Assembly: GCA_016722945.1 (NCBI GenBank)
Contig: JAEQMT010000059.1
Location: forward strand, 1-64,000
Reading direction: 5' to 3'
Source of the DNA: Desulfofustis sp. PB-SRB1
GTDB lineage: Bacteria; Desulfobacterota; Desulfobulbia; Desulfobulbales; Desulfocapsaceae
DNA length: 64,000 bases
Part shown: one piece after another, positions 1 through 8,563 of the stretch
Layout: every line of letters begins with the position of its first letter
Numbering within the stretch: the stretch's first letter is position 1
Translations under genes and position numbers: made by a program
Notes under the pieces: generated by a model
The model's database searches: none
The model's input: only the letters and a program-made list of their open reading frames with translations
Told to the model about the DNA's origin: nothing

Positions 1-355
1 GAAGCACTCCGTACGTATGGTGCGCCTGAGATATTCAACACTGACCAGGGGGCTCATTTACCAGTACGGCTTTACGAAGGTACTCACGGATGCAAAGATT
101 GCGATCAGCATGGATGGACGGGGCAGGGCATTGGATAATATTTTCGTCGAGCGGTTGTGGCGTAGCGTCAAATATGAGGATATTTACCTTAAGGGGTACG
201 AGTTCTTTGCCGAGTTGTACCGTGGCCTCCGAGCGTATTTCACCTTTTATAACGATGAGCGGCCCCATCAGGCGTTGGGCTACCTTACGCCCGCATCAGT
301 CTATCGAGCGGGCACGGGCGGGGGCGGAAATAAAGGATCATTTCAACACGGATAG
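1..355 (+). pseudogene. IS3-family transposase OrfB, 3' part, frameshifted
   Basis: This is the C-terminal half of a DDE transposase of the rve/IS3 type, which cuts and joins IS ends. Frame 1 reads EALRTYGAPEIFNTDQGA, containing the second catalytic Asp in NTDQG. From about position 68 the family sequence continues in frame 2 as GFTKVLTDAKIAISMDG, then ALDNIFVERLWRSVKYED with the catalytic Glu, and ends NDERPHQALGYLTP. The switch between 52 and 71 is a net +1 (or two single-base losses). It lies in the wrong place for the programmed orfA/orfB shift, so this copy is probably dead. The 5' part is outside the window. Confidence 0.8.
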
Positions 356-357
356 CT

Positions 358-402
358 CCGGTACCATTTCGGCTCCGCTTCGCTCCACCGAAATGGTACC
401 GG
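358..402. repeat. Perfect 15-bp inverted repeat near IS3 end
   Basis: Arms CCGGTACCATTTCGG (358-372) and CCGAAATGGTACCGG (388-402) are exact reverse complements around a 15-nt loop, CTCCGCTTCGCTCCA. It lies 3 nt after the transposase stop. There is no T-run, so it is not a standard terminator. It may shield the transposase or act as a structural end motif. A hairpin of similar design lies near the IS21 right end (21163-21221). Confidence 0.75.
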
Positions 403-494
403 AAAGAGGAACTGGGGCAGCGCTAATCCGCTGCGAATAAAGGAAAGGGAAATAACTTAAATTCAGGGGAAAATTGTCCTTGACTTGGGGTCCA

Positions 495-1732
495 CCTCAC
501 TCTGCGCATCTCGTCCGCTCCAGCGAGTCGAGCAATGAGATGCCAAAGTTCGCCACGCACATAGGAATAAGGGACCGCACTCTCCAGGTAATCAAGCGCC
601 GATTTAACGATACTGCGTCTTCTGCCATAGTTTGAGAAATAAGCAATAAACGCATCAATATGTTCCGGATGCCGTGGTAATAGCCTAAGAACAATTTTCA
701 GTATTTCACTATCTATCGGCGCTCGATACATAACGAATCGAAACCGAGCCTTATCTTTGACCTTTTGCGGTTTATTGCCGATCGCACTCGCGATAATCAG
801 TCGGGCCTCCGTTGCAGACATCAGCTGCTCCGCGTTATCGCGGCCATCCGTTGGAGCGATACTTGGCAGCGCCCCATCGCATCTCCCGCCGACTTAAGCT
901 CGCATATGTCAAATTTCGAACTTTGCGGTATTAACCCGCGTGCCGACATTCCTGCTCAAGCCTGATAGCCGCCTCGCGAACCTCATTTTCAGTACGCCCG
1001 AATAAACGAATATCGTCAACATAACGAATATATTGGAATGACTTCTTCTGCAATTGGGTATCAATTGGCAAAAAGAAGGCTTCGGCGAGAAAATCCGACG
1101 CAATAGGCCCTTGTGGAATTCCATGTGCTGTCGTAGCTGCAATATTGTCAGCTGACCAGATGCTAAGCCATCCCTTTATAGTATTTATGGTGTCTGGTTC
1201 TTTACTGTTCGGTGAAAAAATTGATAGCAGTAAGTCATGCGAAATTGTGTCATAGTATGCCGAAAGGTCGAAATGTGCCGACCACCTGAGCCCTCGTCAT
1301 ATGTTTTGGTGCATTTATCCTGGAAAGCGCTATAAGTCTTCTGCCATCGTTCCATAAAGAATATGGAATCCTTGGGGCTTGCCAGTTTGTTACTAAATAC
1401 TGTTTCCAGCTCAACCCGCTGTCTTTTCTTGTACAGCTTTGTGGCGAACTGGTTGGCGATGGCTTGCAGGACAATTTGGTCCTCGATACCCAGTAAAGAT
1501 AAAGGTCTTTGCAGACCAGAGGGCTTAGGGATGTACAATCGTGTAGCATGGTTGGGTATCCATGCTTTCGCGGCAAGAGCATCGTGAAGCTCCCTGATGT
1601 GGCTGTGGCACCGCTTTCATAAACCAGATACGACTCGCGAAAAAACCGCTTATATTGAAGGTTGCGCCCGGTATTAATGCGTCGCCAGGCGAGTTTGAGG
1701 TTTTTCATCGATATTAACGATTGCCACTTCAT
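495..1732 (-). pseudogene. Reverse transcriptase in the hsd operon, frameshifted and 3'-truncated
   Basis: This is an RNA-directed DNA polymerase remnant starting 24 nt after hsdS, with ATG at 1732 and an AAGG-type ribosome site. Pieces in successive frames give a recognisable RT: NLKLAWRRINTGRNLQYKRF, then RLYIPKPSGLQRPLSLL and EDQIVLQAIANQ, then FDLSAYYDTISHDLL, GIPQGPIASDFLAEA and the catalytic YVDD box (1012-1023). A helical C-terminal part follows (RFRFVMYRAPIDSEILKIV, then YVRGELWHLIARL). Frame changes are needed near 1605, 1290, 945 and 875. The reading frame then runs into the IS3 end at 494. The helical tail and operon position recall defence-associated RTs rather than group II intron RTs: no maturase or HNH domain is seen. 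The exact RT class is not assigned. Confidence 0.75.
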
Positions 1733-1755
1733 CCTTGGTTCTCCACGCGATTCCG

Positions 1756-2804
1756 TTAAGCCAGTTCTCCGTTCATCAGTTTGGGCAGGAGAAGGTCACG
1801 GGCTTTGGCGAGTGAGGCATTCTGACGCTTCAACAGTTCCATCTGCTGATGCAGCGGCGATGCCGTGTCCTCGAACAATCGCAGAATCTTCTGATCCGCG
1901 ACCAACAGCGAACGGCTGTGGGCAAAATCGCGATTCAAGCCCGGAACGGCAACATCCGTGCTGATGAAGGTCATTTGTTGCAAGGCATAGTAGAGGAAGA
2001 GAGAACTGTTTTCCGAGTCGATGTAGTAGACCGTATCGATGGGGTGACAATCGTCCGGCGACCAGTACAAGCTGCCGACATTACCTTTTCGGCCGACGAT
2101 AATGGTGGGGCCAGGCACGAGGGCTTTTGCGTGAGTCCCAACAATCCCGCTTGAGCCATAGACCGGAAACGGCCCAGGAACGCGGTCGTCGTTCTTCAGG
2201 GCTTTGCCGTATTTGAGGGGCGCTACAGTCCCCAACGGCTTCTTCTCCCACCCTCCGGCACCCCGTCGATGATTGGGGTGTGTTCGTGCCCGGGGAAACG
2301 GAGGTGGACGAACCATTCCTTGTAGAGCAGCCGCGCCGCCTGCTCCAGCAAGGCAATCCGCCGCCGGTTGTTTTCGATCAGGTCGTCGTAGGGGAGAGGG
2401 TGGAGGCGATGGACTTGCTCACCTACATCTTCTGGTACACCAACCTTGCGAGCATGTAAGTCATTTCGATTGACACCTGGGACTGCCGCCTTGTTACTCT
2501 CTGTTCCGTTAAGAACCCATTTCAGAAAGTAGGACACGAAGCGACGATGATTGCCTTTGAAATCTTGGACGTATAAAGCAGTATTGAGCGGCCAAAATGG
2601 CTCATCGATATAAAACACTTCACCTAATGTGCCGTATCGGCCTGTTACAACACCAGGGCCTGCTACCCTTGCTTCCTTGTGTGTGCCAGTAATACCAGAA
2701 GAGGAGACAACCGGAATCTCACCGGGGAGTCGAGCGTGCTCTGGAAGATCATAACCTCTTTTTAAGGTGAGAAATTCGCCGAGTTGGACTATAGCTCGCT
2801 TCAT
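1756..2804 (-). pseudogene. hsdS: Type I restriction-modification specificity subunit HsdS, frameshifted
   Basis: HsdS chooses the DNA target of a type I R-M complex. Two target-recognition repeats are visible, each with the family signature: first [18 protein letters not shown] and [14 protein letters not shown], then GPFPVYGSSGIVGTHAKA and GRKGNVGSLYW. A central conserved helix reads [20 protein letters not shown], and the C-terminal helix reads LLKRQNASLAKARDLLLPKLMNGEL. The frame breaks near 2247, where PEG should continue as [15 protein letters not shown] but a single G is missing in a G-run. The ATG overlaps the hsdM stop by 4 nt. The rebuilt length of about 350 residues is short for the family. 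Confidence 0.85.
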
Positions 2805-4914
2805 ACCCCCAGCTCCTCGAAATTCTTCTTGATCGTCGTCGCCAGTTGCACCGCCTCGGCGTTCAGGTCCTCCAGTTCCACATGGATATCGCGCAAGGCT
2901 TCCTCAAAATCGAAATCCTCATCCTCGTCCTCCGACGCAACGCCGACATAGCGGCCCGGCGTCAGGCTCCAGTCGTTGACCTCGATCTCGGTCCGGTCCA
3001 CCAACTTGACCAGACCTTCCACATCTCGCAGTTCGGCCTCGGGGAAACGATCAGTTAGCCAGTGGGCCTGTTTCCAGAAATAGCGGACAAGCTTGAGCTG
3101 TTCCACCGCCAGGGCGCGGGCTTCATCGGCGGCCTTGCGGGCGCGGGTGATATCACGGCCCGCCCAGGCGTCGCTGTCCCGGGCGTCGTAATCGTTCTCG
3201 CAGGTTTCGATCAGGCGGCAGGCGAGCTTGTAGAGCAGCTCAGTCTGCTTGACCAGATCGCGGCTGGTCTCGGCCAGGGGTGCGAGGCGGTTCACGGCCT
3301 TTTTCAATTCACCGTTGGTGGTATTCTGTTGCCCCAAGCTACCCGCTGTTCGCTTAAAGTTTTCCGGAAGGCCTCCGCATCCGCCTTGAACATCGGGATT
3401 GCGTCATCCAGTTCCTTGAGCGGCTCAGTGTGGGGTGCATCCTTAGCCAGGGTCTTGAGAAAGGGGTCGAAGTAGCTACGCAACGAGGTCAGTGCACTAA
3501 GAAAATCCGGCAGTGGTTCGACCATTTCATCGTTGTCGTCTTTCATCGTGAAACAGGCTGCGCCCTCAGTTAGCATACGTTGGCAGTAACCTGCCACGAG
3601 GTCGAGATATCGTCCTGTTTCGCCCGATAGAGCCAGACTATGGCGAGCAAGTTCTGCTCCTGCTCGGGCGAAAAATCGAAAATCTTGCGGGTGACTTTGC
3701 GGTAGACGTTGCGGGCGTCGATCATTAGCACCTTGTCGCGGTGCTGCTCGGGCTTGGCGCGGTTGAGGAAACCAGAGCTCACAGGGGACGGTGCGGGTGT
3801 AGAAAAAATTCGACCGAATAGCGACCATAACATCCACGTCGCCGGTCTCCACCAGCTTCCGGCGCACCTTCGCCTCGTCGCGCCCGGCACTGGAGGCCTG
3901 GGAGGACATGACGAACCCGGCCCGGTCCTGTTCGTTCAAATAGCTGTAGAAGTAGCTGATCCAGACGTAGTTACCGTTGCTGACCTTGCCCTTTTTGTTG
4001 ACGCCGGGCAGGCCGAAGGGCAGACGCCGGTCGCTCCCCACCTTGTCGGCGTCGATCTCATCCACGTTAAAAGGCGGATTGGCCATGACGAAGTCGGCCG
4101 TGCGCAGCAGTTCGTGCGGGTCTTCATAGTAGGTGATCGATTTCTGGATATCACCTTCCAGACCATGCACCGCCAGGTTCATCTTGGCCAGGCGGATGGT
4201 GGTGGCGTTTTTCTCCAGGCCGTAGAAGGTGAGCTTCTCCGTGGGATTTTCGTGCCGCCGCTCCACCACCCGGGCGCTCTGCACGAACATACCGCCCGAG
4301 CCGCAGGCCGGGTCGAGCAATGTGCCGCCGGTCGGTTCGATGACGTTGGCGATCAGCGAGACCAGCGACACCGGAGTGAAGAACTCGCCACCGTCGTGGG
4401 CCTTCTGGTCGGCAAACTGGGTCAGGAAGTATTCGTAGATGCGGCCGAAGACATCCCCGGAGACGCGCTTAAGCTCTTCGGGGTTGAGGGTGCGCAGCAG
4501 CTGGCCGAGCACGACGTTATCGAGTTCCTGATACTCGCTTTTAGGCAATACACCGCGCAGATTCTCATAGTCGGCCTCGATGGACTCCATGGCATCGATG
4601 ATCGCCTTGGCGCGGTCAGCGCTGTCAGGTAGGGCTACCAGAGTGTCGAACTGAGCCTTGGGCTGCAGGAAAATGGCGCTCTTCTGCGAAAAGTCTTCCT
4701 TGGTCAGCGGTCGGGTCTTGCCGCCTCGGGTGGGCAGGCCCGCCTCGATAGCATCCTTGACACCAAGATACCGGCTGTAGGCGTGGCGCAGAAACACCAG
4801 TCCCATGACCGGCAGGAAATACTCGTTGCCGGCGTAGTTGGAGTTGGCCCGCAGGGTATCCGCCGCGCTCCAAAGCCGTTTTTCAATAGCTTCGATGTGT
4901 TCAAGCTGGGCCAT
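2801..4914 (-). pseudogene. hsdM: Type I restriction-modification DNA methylase HsdM, frameshifted three times
   Basis: This is the N6-adenine methyltransferase subunit. It has the HsdM N-terminal helical domain (WSAADTLRANSNY), the SAM motif DPACGSGGMF and catalytic NPPF. After ...VPCELWF, near 3768, the family sequence moves to another frame (FLNRAKPEQHRDKVLMID, then IFDFSPEQEQNLLAIVWLY) and returns to the first frame near 3632 (GETGRYLDLVAGYCQRM). These are compensating shifts that leave about 45 foreign residues in an otherwise open frame. Near 3330 a third break ends the long frame, and the tail NTTNGELKKAVNRLAPLAE to [10 protein letters not shown] continues in another frame. Any product would lack a proper C-terminus. 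Confidence 0.9.
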
Positions 4915-4916
4915 GC

Positions 4917-5152
4917 TCAGGCTTCCTTCCCAATATACGTACTATGCAGGGCCTTGCCATTGTCCCCCAGGTTGCGCAGCAGGCTTTCGATCTTCTCCAG
5001 CACCAGCGGCGAAGGCTTGGCGCGTTCGTTCTCACAGCGGTTGATCTCGTGGCAAAGGTCACCCCGGGCCTGACCGCAAACTTTTCCTGCCTCAGACCGG
5101 TACGTTCCCGAAGCTCATGGACCAGCCTCGCCACACTGTGTTGCTCATCCAC
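4917..5152 (-). pseudogene. XRE-family helix-turn-helix regulator of the hsd operon, frameshifted
   Basis: A small Cro/CI-type DNA-binding protein sits directly upstream of hsdM; its stop is 2 nt before the hsdM ATG. It begins at a GTG and reads ARLVHELRERTGLRQEKFAV, the first helices of an HTH_3 domain. Near 5055 the frame shifts, and the recognisable continuation is EINRCENERAKPSPLVLEK, then IESLLRNLGDNGKAL, ending STYIGKEA. Such proteins commonly control R-M operons. With the shift the recognition helix is lost, so autoregulation is probably gone. Confidence 0.7.
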
Positions 5153-5311
5153 TGGACTTCTCCTTACTGAATCTTACTAACGTGCCGTCGGCACCATCGA
5201 TAGCGCCCAATGTGTCTTTTGGTATATCGTCCATTGCGCCATAAATTTCAAGCACGACCTTGAAATTCTTGCAGAAATTATCGTCTGATACGGCAATCTC
5301 AAATACACTCC
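5145..5311 (-). pseudogene. Conserved-looking 55-codon remnant upstream of the XRE gene
   Basis: An open stretch without a start codon, preceded directly by a stop, reads SVFEIAVSDDNFCKNFK, VVLEIYGAMDDIPKDTL and GAIDGADGTLVRFSKEKSSG. Its stop overlaps the start of the XRE gene by 8 nt, as expected for a coupled operon. It looks like the 3' end of an operon gene whose 5' part has been lost. I do not recognise the family. Confidence 0.35.
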
Positions 5312-5481
5312 ATCACTTCACGCCGCCACCCGGAATGTAAGATCCAGGAGCAGACATGAAATAATATCACCAGGCACCCGAGATTTTCTCCATCTCACCG
5401 GTAAGTAAGCTGGAAAAGTCATCAAAATTCACCACGAGGAGCCACCGACCAAGGGCATCAGCGACTTGTTGGACTTCAATC

Positions 5482-5640
5482 ATGAAGAATAGCAACCAGT
5501 TTGCCTGTGATGTCGTTGACCAGCGAGTGCAGGAAAAGATGCTGGACACCGGACGAGGTCCAGAGAATGAGAAGAAGAATCCGGAGGATTTTGAGACGAA
5601 ACAGAAGCCGGGTATGACGGATTTCCCGAAAAGGCAGTGA
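5482..5640 (+). CDS. Hypothetical 52-residue charged protein
   Basis: A short frame starting ATGAAGAATAGC encodes a hydrophilic, Lys/Glu-rich peptide (ENEKKNPEDFETKQKPGM in its second half). There is no convincing ribosome site. It lies just before the bidirectional terminator and the left att copy, opposite in strand to the hsd genes. It could be a real small gene, a remnant or chance. No family is recognised. Confidence 0.25.
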   Translation: MKNSNQFACDVVDQRVQEKMLDTGRGPENEKKNPEDFETKQKPGMTDFPKRQ

Positions 5641-5701
5641 TCGGGACGGTAGCACCGACACCCTGAAAGCGGCGTGAGCCGCTGACAATATTAAGAAACA
5701 G

Positions 5702-5750
5702 AAAACCCGTCACCCCGGAGATTGACCCCAGAGAGACGGGTTGTCTTTTT
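5702..5750 (-). terminator. Bidirectional rho-independent terminator next to the left att copy
   Basis: Stem AAAACCCGTC (5702-5711) pairs with GACGGGTTGT (5735-5744; at least 8 perfect pairs). It is followed by CTTTTT on the plus strand, and on the minus strand by TTTTCTGTTTC. It ends 3 nt from the 20-bp copy of the tmRNA 3' end. If the island between the two copies is removed, this hairpin falls directly behind the tmRNA gene and would be its natural terminator. Confidence 0.7.
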
Positions 5751-5752
5751 CT

Positions 5753-5772
5753 AAATGGTGGAGGCGGCGGGA
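5753..5772. repeat. Left attachment-site copy (duplicate of tmRNA 3' end)
   Basis: AAATGGTGGAGGCGGCGGGA is identical over 20 bp to 21550-21569, where it forms the 3' end of the tmRNA gene: the CCA end plus acceptor stem, read on the minus strand. Identity stops at both edges. Duplicated 3' ends of tRNA and tmRNA genes are the usual scar of tyrosine-recombinase integration. Confidence 0.75.
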
Positions 5773-5963
5773 ATTTAAGCTATTATAGACACTTACCTTA
5801 AACAATGAGACCCTGTATAGCTATTTGACGTTCGACATTTTGATCGAGCCTTGGCCGATTTACCACGGATTGAACCGTTGATGTGTAAGCGCTCAACAAA
5901 CCCCTTCTTTTTTTATCCCTCCCCCCATGCTCTGTTGTGCTGAACTTTTTCAAGGAGGCGCAT

Positions 5964-6314
5964 ATGGAGCAGAACAAGCGATCCGGCAGAGATGCAAAAC
6001 GCAGCTACTGGGGTGATCACATCGCAGGCTGGAAACAATCAGGATTGAGTCAGCAGGCGTACTGCCGCAAGCACCAGCTTTCCCTCTCGAGTTTTGGCTA
6101 TTGGCGGAGCCGGCTCAAGAGAGGCGGGGACGACCAAGCACGCTTTCACCCGGTAATGGTCGGCACCGGTACTCGGACAATCTCACCACAACCAGAGCAC
6201 CCCGACTCAGGCCTGGGGGTCATACTCGGTAACGAGAGATTCCATATAACCATAAAGCAACACTTTTGCCCGGCGACCCTGCGTGAATTGATCGGGATTC
6301 TGGAGCAGCGATGA
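5964..6314 (+). CDS. tnpA: IS66 accessory protein TnpA
   Basis: This is the small first protein of IS66 elements. It has a helix-turn-helix segment (WGDHIAGWKQSGLSQQAYCR, then FGYWRSRLK) of the kind that binds DNA and is needed for transposition. The ATG at 5964 is preceded by a strong AAGGAGG. An upstream in-frame GTG at 5937 lacks a ribosome site. The stop overlaps the tnpB start as ATGA, which indicates translational coupling. Confidence 0.88.
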   Translation: MEQNKRSGRDAKRSYWGDHIAGWKQSGLSQQAYCRKHQLSLSSFGYWRSRLKRGGDDQARFHPVMVGTGTRTISPQPEHPDSGLGVILGNERFHITIKQHFCPATLRELIGILEQR

Positions 6315-6661
6315 TGACCGGCTCACCCGAGGGCTCGATGGTGTACGTTGCGGTGGGCGCTACGGATCTGCGCAAATCGATCAACGGGTTGGCACTGCTG
6401 GTGGAAGAGCAGTTCGAACTGAACCTGTTTGGTGGCAGCTTGTTTGCATTTTGCAATCGTCGTCGTGATCTGGTGAAGATCTTGTATTGGGACGGCAGTG
6501 GGTTTTGTCTGTGGATGAAGCGCTTGGAACAGGATTGTTATCGCTGGCCCGAGGACGGCGAGGAGGTCATGGCGATGAGCGAACGGGCGTTGAGCTGGCT
6601 GCTCAGCGGTCTTGATGTGAGCCAGGCACATGGTCGCTTGGGGTATGGCTCGGTATCGTAA
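6311..6661 (+). CDS. tnpB: IS66 Orf2-like protein TnpB
   Basis: A 116-residue protein of the IS66 Orf2 family, required for IS66 transposition but of unknown biochemistry. The family features are clear: GATDLRKSINGLALLVEEQ near the start, LFAFCNRRRDLVKILYWDG in the middle and a tryptophan-rich C-terminal part (SWLLSGLDV). The length is normal and the frame is intact. An AT-rich gap of 69 nt separates it from tnpC. Confidence 0.92.
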   Translation: MMTGSPEGSMVYVAVGATDLRKSINGLALLVEEQFELNLFGGSLFAFCNRRRDLVKILYWDGSGFCLWMKRLEQDCYRWPEDGEEVMAMSERALSWLLSGLDVSQAHGRLGYGSVS

Positions 6662-6730
6662 AAAACATCACAAAAAATATGATATTATGTTGATTTTATT
6701 CGTGAAATAATTGCCCAATGGTGGTAGTAT

Positions 6731-8326
6731 GTGAGCATGATTAACACTGCTCATACACCTCTGCCTGAGACGGTTGCCGAACTCACAGAGATGATCAATT
6801 CTTTGGTTCGGGAACATGAGCGCTCCACTCATGAGAATAATCTGTTACGGGAAGAGATTCGGCTTCTGCGTGCCAAATTATTCGGCAAGAAGAGCGAGAA
6901 GCCTGCTCTCTATGATGAGAGTCCGCAATTGTCATTGTTCGATATGCCGGAGCCCGCCGAGATCGAGCCAGAACCCGAGACCATCGAGGTACCCGCCCAC
7001 ACCCGTACAAAGCGAGGAAGAAAACCCTTGCCGGAGGAATTGCCCCGGGTTGAGCTCGTCCACGATATAGACGAAGCGGACAAGCAGTGTGGCTGTGGTG
7101 CACCCTTGTCAAAGATCGGCGAAGATGTCTGTGAGAAGCTTGATATCATTCCGGCGGTGATCCGGGTAATCAGACATGTCCGGCCTAAGTATGGATGCCG
7201 GCAGTGTGAAGGAATTGAGACCAAGAACGCGACGGTAACGATTGCTCCGGCGCCGAAGCAGATTATTCCCAAAGGTATTGCCACCGCCGGTTTACTGGCC
7301 CACATACTGACTGCCAAGTTCTGTGATGCGCTGCCGTTTTACCGGCAGGAGAAGCAATTTGCCCGATTGGGCGTGGAGCTTGGCCGGGCGACCATGGGAA
7401 ACTGGGCGATAAAGGCGGCTACCGCCTGTGGGCCGGTGCTGGCACTGTTACATACTGAAATTCGTTCCGGCCCGTTGATCAACATAGACGAAACAACGGT
7501 GCAGGTGCTTGACGAACCGAACCGTTCGCCGACCACGAAGTCGTACATGTGGGTATGCCGTGGCGGGCCGCCGGATAAACCGGTAATTATCTATCGCTAT
7601 GCACCGAGCCGCTCATCCACGGTGGCCCAGGCATTGTTACAGGGGTACAAAGGGGTGGTGCAGACCGATGGCTATGTCGGATATGACTATCTTGATCACC
7701 ACCCGGACGTACTCCATGGCGGATGTCTGGCGCATGTCAGGCGGAAGTTCGATGAAGCCAAAAAAGCGCGAGGCAAGACGGCGACCAAGACCGGCGGAGC
7801 CGATGTGGCGTTGCACTATATCGGCGCCCTCTACCGGATTGAATCCGAGGCAAAGAAGGCCGAACTCTCGGCAGAGGAGCTGGTAAAAATACGGCAAGAA
7901 AAAGCCAGGAAAATCTTTGCCGAATTTTACGCATGGTTGGCCAAAAAGAAAACCCAGGTGGTTCCCAAGAGCTTGCTGGGTAAGGCGGTTAACTACGCAT
8001 TGAGCCAATGGGCTCGGCTACTGGTGTATCTCGATCACGGCTCTATGACCCCCGACAACAACCGGGCCGAGAATGCGATCCGCCCCTTTGTGTTGGGCAG
8101 GAAGAACTGGTTGTTTGCCGGCACCCCCGAAGGTGCTCAGGCCAGTGGTGATCTGTTCAGCCTGATCGAAACCGCCAAGGCCAACGGCCTGGAGCCTTAC
8201 AAATATCTTCGCTATCTCTTTGAAAAAATCCCGTGTGCAACAAGTGAAGATGATTACCGAGCACTGCTCCCCAGTCAGCTAAAACCCGCCGATCTCGACA
8301 TCGGTGATCGGGTGACGGGTGTTTAA
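6731..8326 (+). CDS. tnpC: IS66 transposase TnpC
   Basis: This is the DDE transposase of IS66. An N-terminal leucine-rich helix (EHERSTHENNLLREEIRLLRAK) precedes a zinc-finger-like CGCGAPL...CRQCEG segment. The catalytic core has INIDETTVQVL (first Asp), QTDGYVGYDYL (second Asp) and DNNRAENAIRPFVLGRKNW (Glu). The frame is complete at about 530 residues. The start is GTG 6731 or ATG 6737, two codons apart. A C-terminal IS66_C region (FSLIETAKANGLEPYKYLRY) is present. Confidence 0.95.
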   Translation: MSMINTAHTPLPETVAELTEMINSLVREHERSTHENNLLREEIRLLRAKLFGKKSEKPALYDESPQLSLFDMPEPAEIEPEPETIEVPAHTRTKRGRKPLPEELPRVELVHDIDEADKQCGCGAPLSKIGEDVCEKLDIIPAVIRVIRHVRPKYGCRQCEGIETKNATVTIAPAPKQIIPKGIATAGLLAHILTAKFCDALPFYRQEKQFARLGVELGRATMGNWAIKAATACGPVLALLHTEIRSGPLINIDETTVQVLDEPNRSPTTKSYMWVCRGGPPDKPVIIYRYAPSRSSTVAQALLQGYKGVVQTDGYVGYDYLDHHPDVLHGGCLAHVRRKFDEAKKARGKTATKTGGADVALHYIGALYRIESEAKKAELSAEELVKIRQEKARKIFAEFYAWLAKKKTQVVPKSLLGKAVNYALSQWARLLVYLDHGSMTPDNNRAENAIRPFVLGRKNWLFAGTPEGAQASGDLFSLIETAKANGLEPYKYLRYLFEKIPCATSEDDYRALLPSQLKPADLDIGDRVTGV

Positions 8327-8563
8327 TTAAGCGCTTACGTTGATGTACCATCGATTTTCTATGCTGTTTTTTCCAATTGTTGCTGGTTACCGTGGATTTG
8401 GGTTCGATGGAAAAAATTGAATCAACTCTACCAGTACCTGGAGCGACCTCTCAAAAAATGAACAAATTCTATCCAGAATTGAAATGCAAACTCCCTCTGG
8501 GAGAAACGGGGATACTACTAAATATACAATCAATATAGATGCAATCAGCACCAATGACCATCT

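Larger units (their letters stand above)
1..494 (+). mobile_element. IS3-family insertion sequence, right-hand fragment
   Basis: The window opens inside an IS3-family element. The catalytic half of its OrfB transposase is followed by a perfect 15-bp hairpin and then a segment ending ...CTTGACTTGGGGTCCA at 494, which I take as the right terminal inverted repeat. Beyond it the sequence becomes the 3' part of a reverse transcriptase gene read on the other strand, so the element appears to have inserted into that gene. The left end lies outside the window, so target duplication cannot be checked. Confidence 0.6.
5885..8338 (+). mobile_element. Complete IS66-family element with 8-bp target duplication
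   Basis: The element is 2454 bp long. Its left end GTAAGCGCTCAAC and right end ...TTAAGCGCTTAC are inverted repeats. It is flanked by GTTGATGT at 5877-5884 and again at 8339-8346, an exact 8-bp target duplication typical of IS66. The three-gene set tnpA, tnpB, tnpC is intact, so this copy may still be active and is probably a recent arrival. Confidence 0.93.

Noticed and set aside
1-355. Programmed -1 frameshifting of the IS3 transposase
   Set aside because: The break lies within the catalytic core, far after the normal orfA/orfB slippage site, and lacks an A6G-type slippery sequence.
495-1755. A group II intron carrying the reverse transcriptase
   Set aside because: No domain V hairpin, intron ends, maturase X domain or HNH motif could be seen, and the RT sits in frame spacing with hsdS like an ordinary operon gene.
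3709-4632. A 307-codon plus-strand frame opposite hsdM
   Set aside because: It is the mirror of the methylase coding strand with no ribosome site or family resemblance.
5367-5713. Overlapping minus-strand frames of 60-77 codons near the left att copy
   Set aside because: They have no ribosome sites, overlap each other in three frames and cross the terminator stem.
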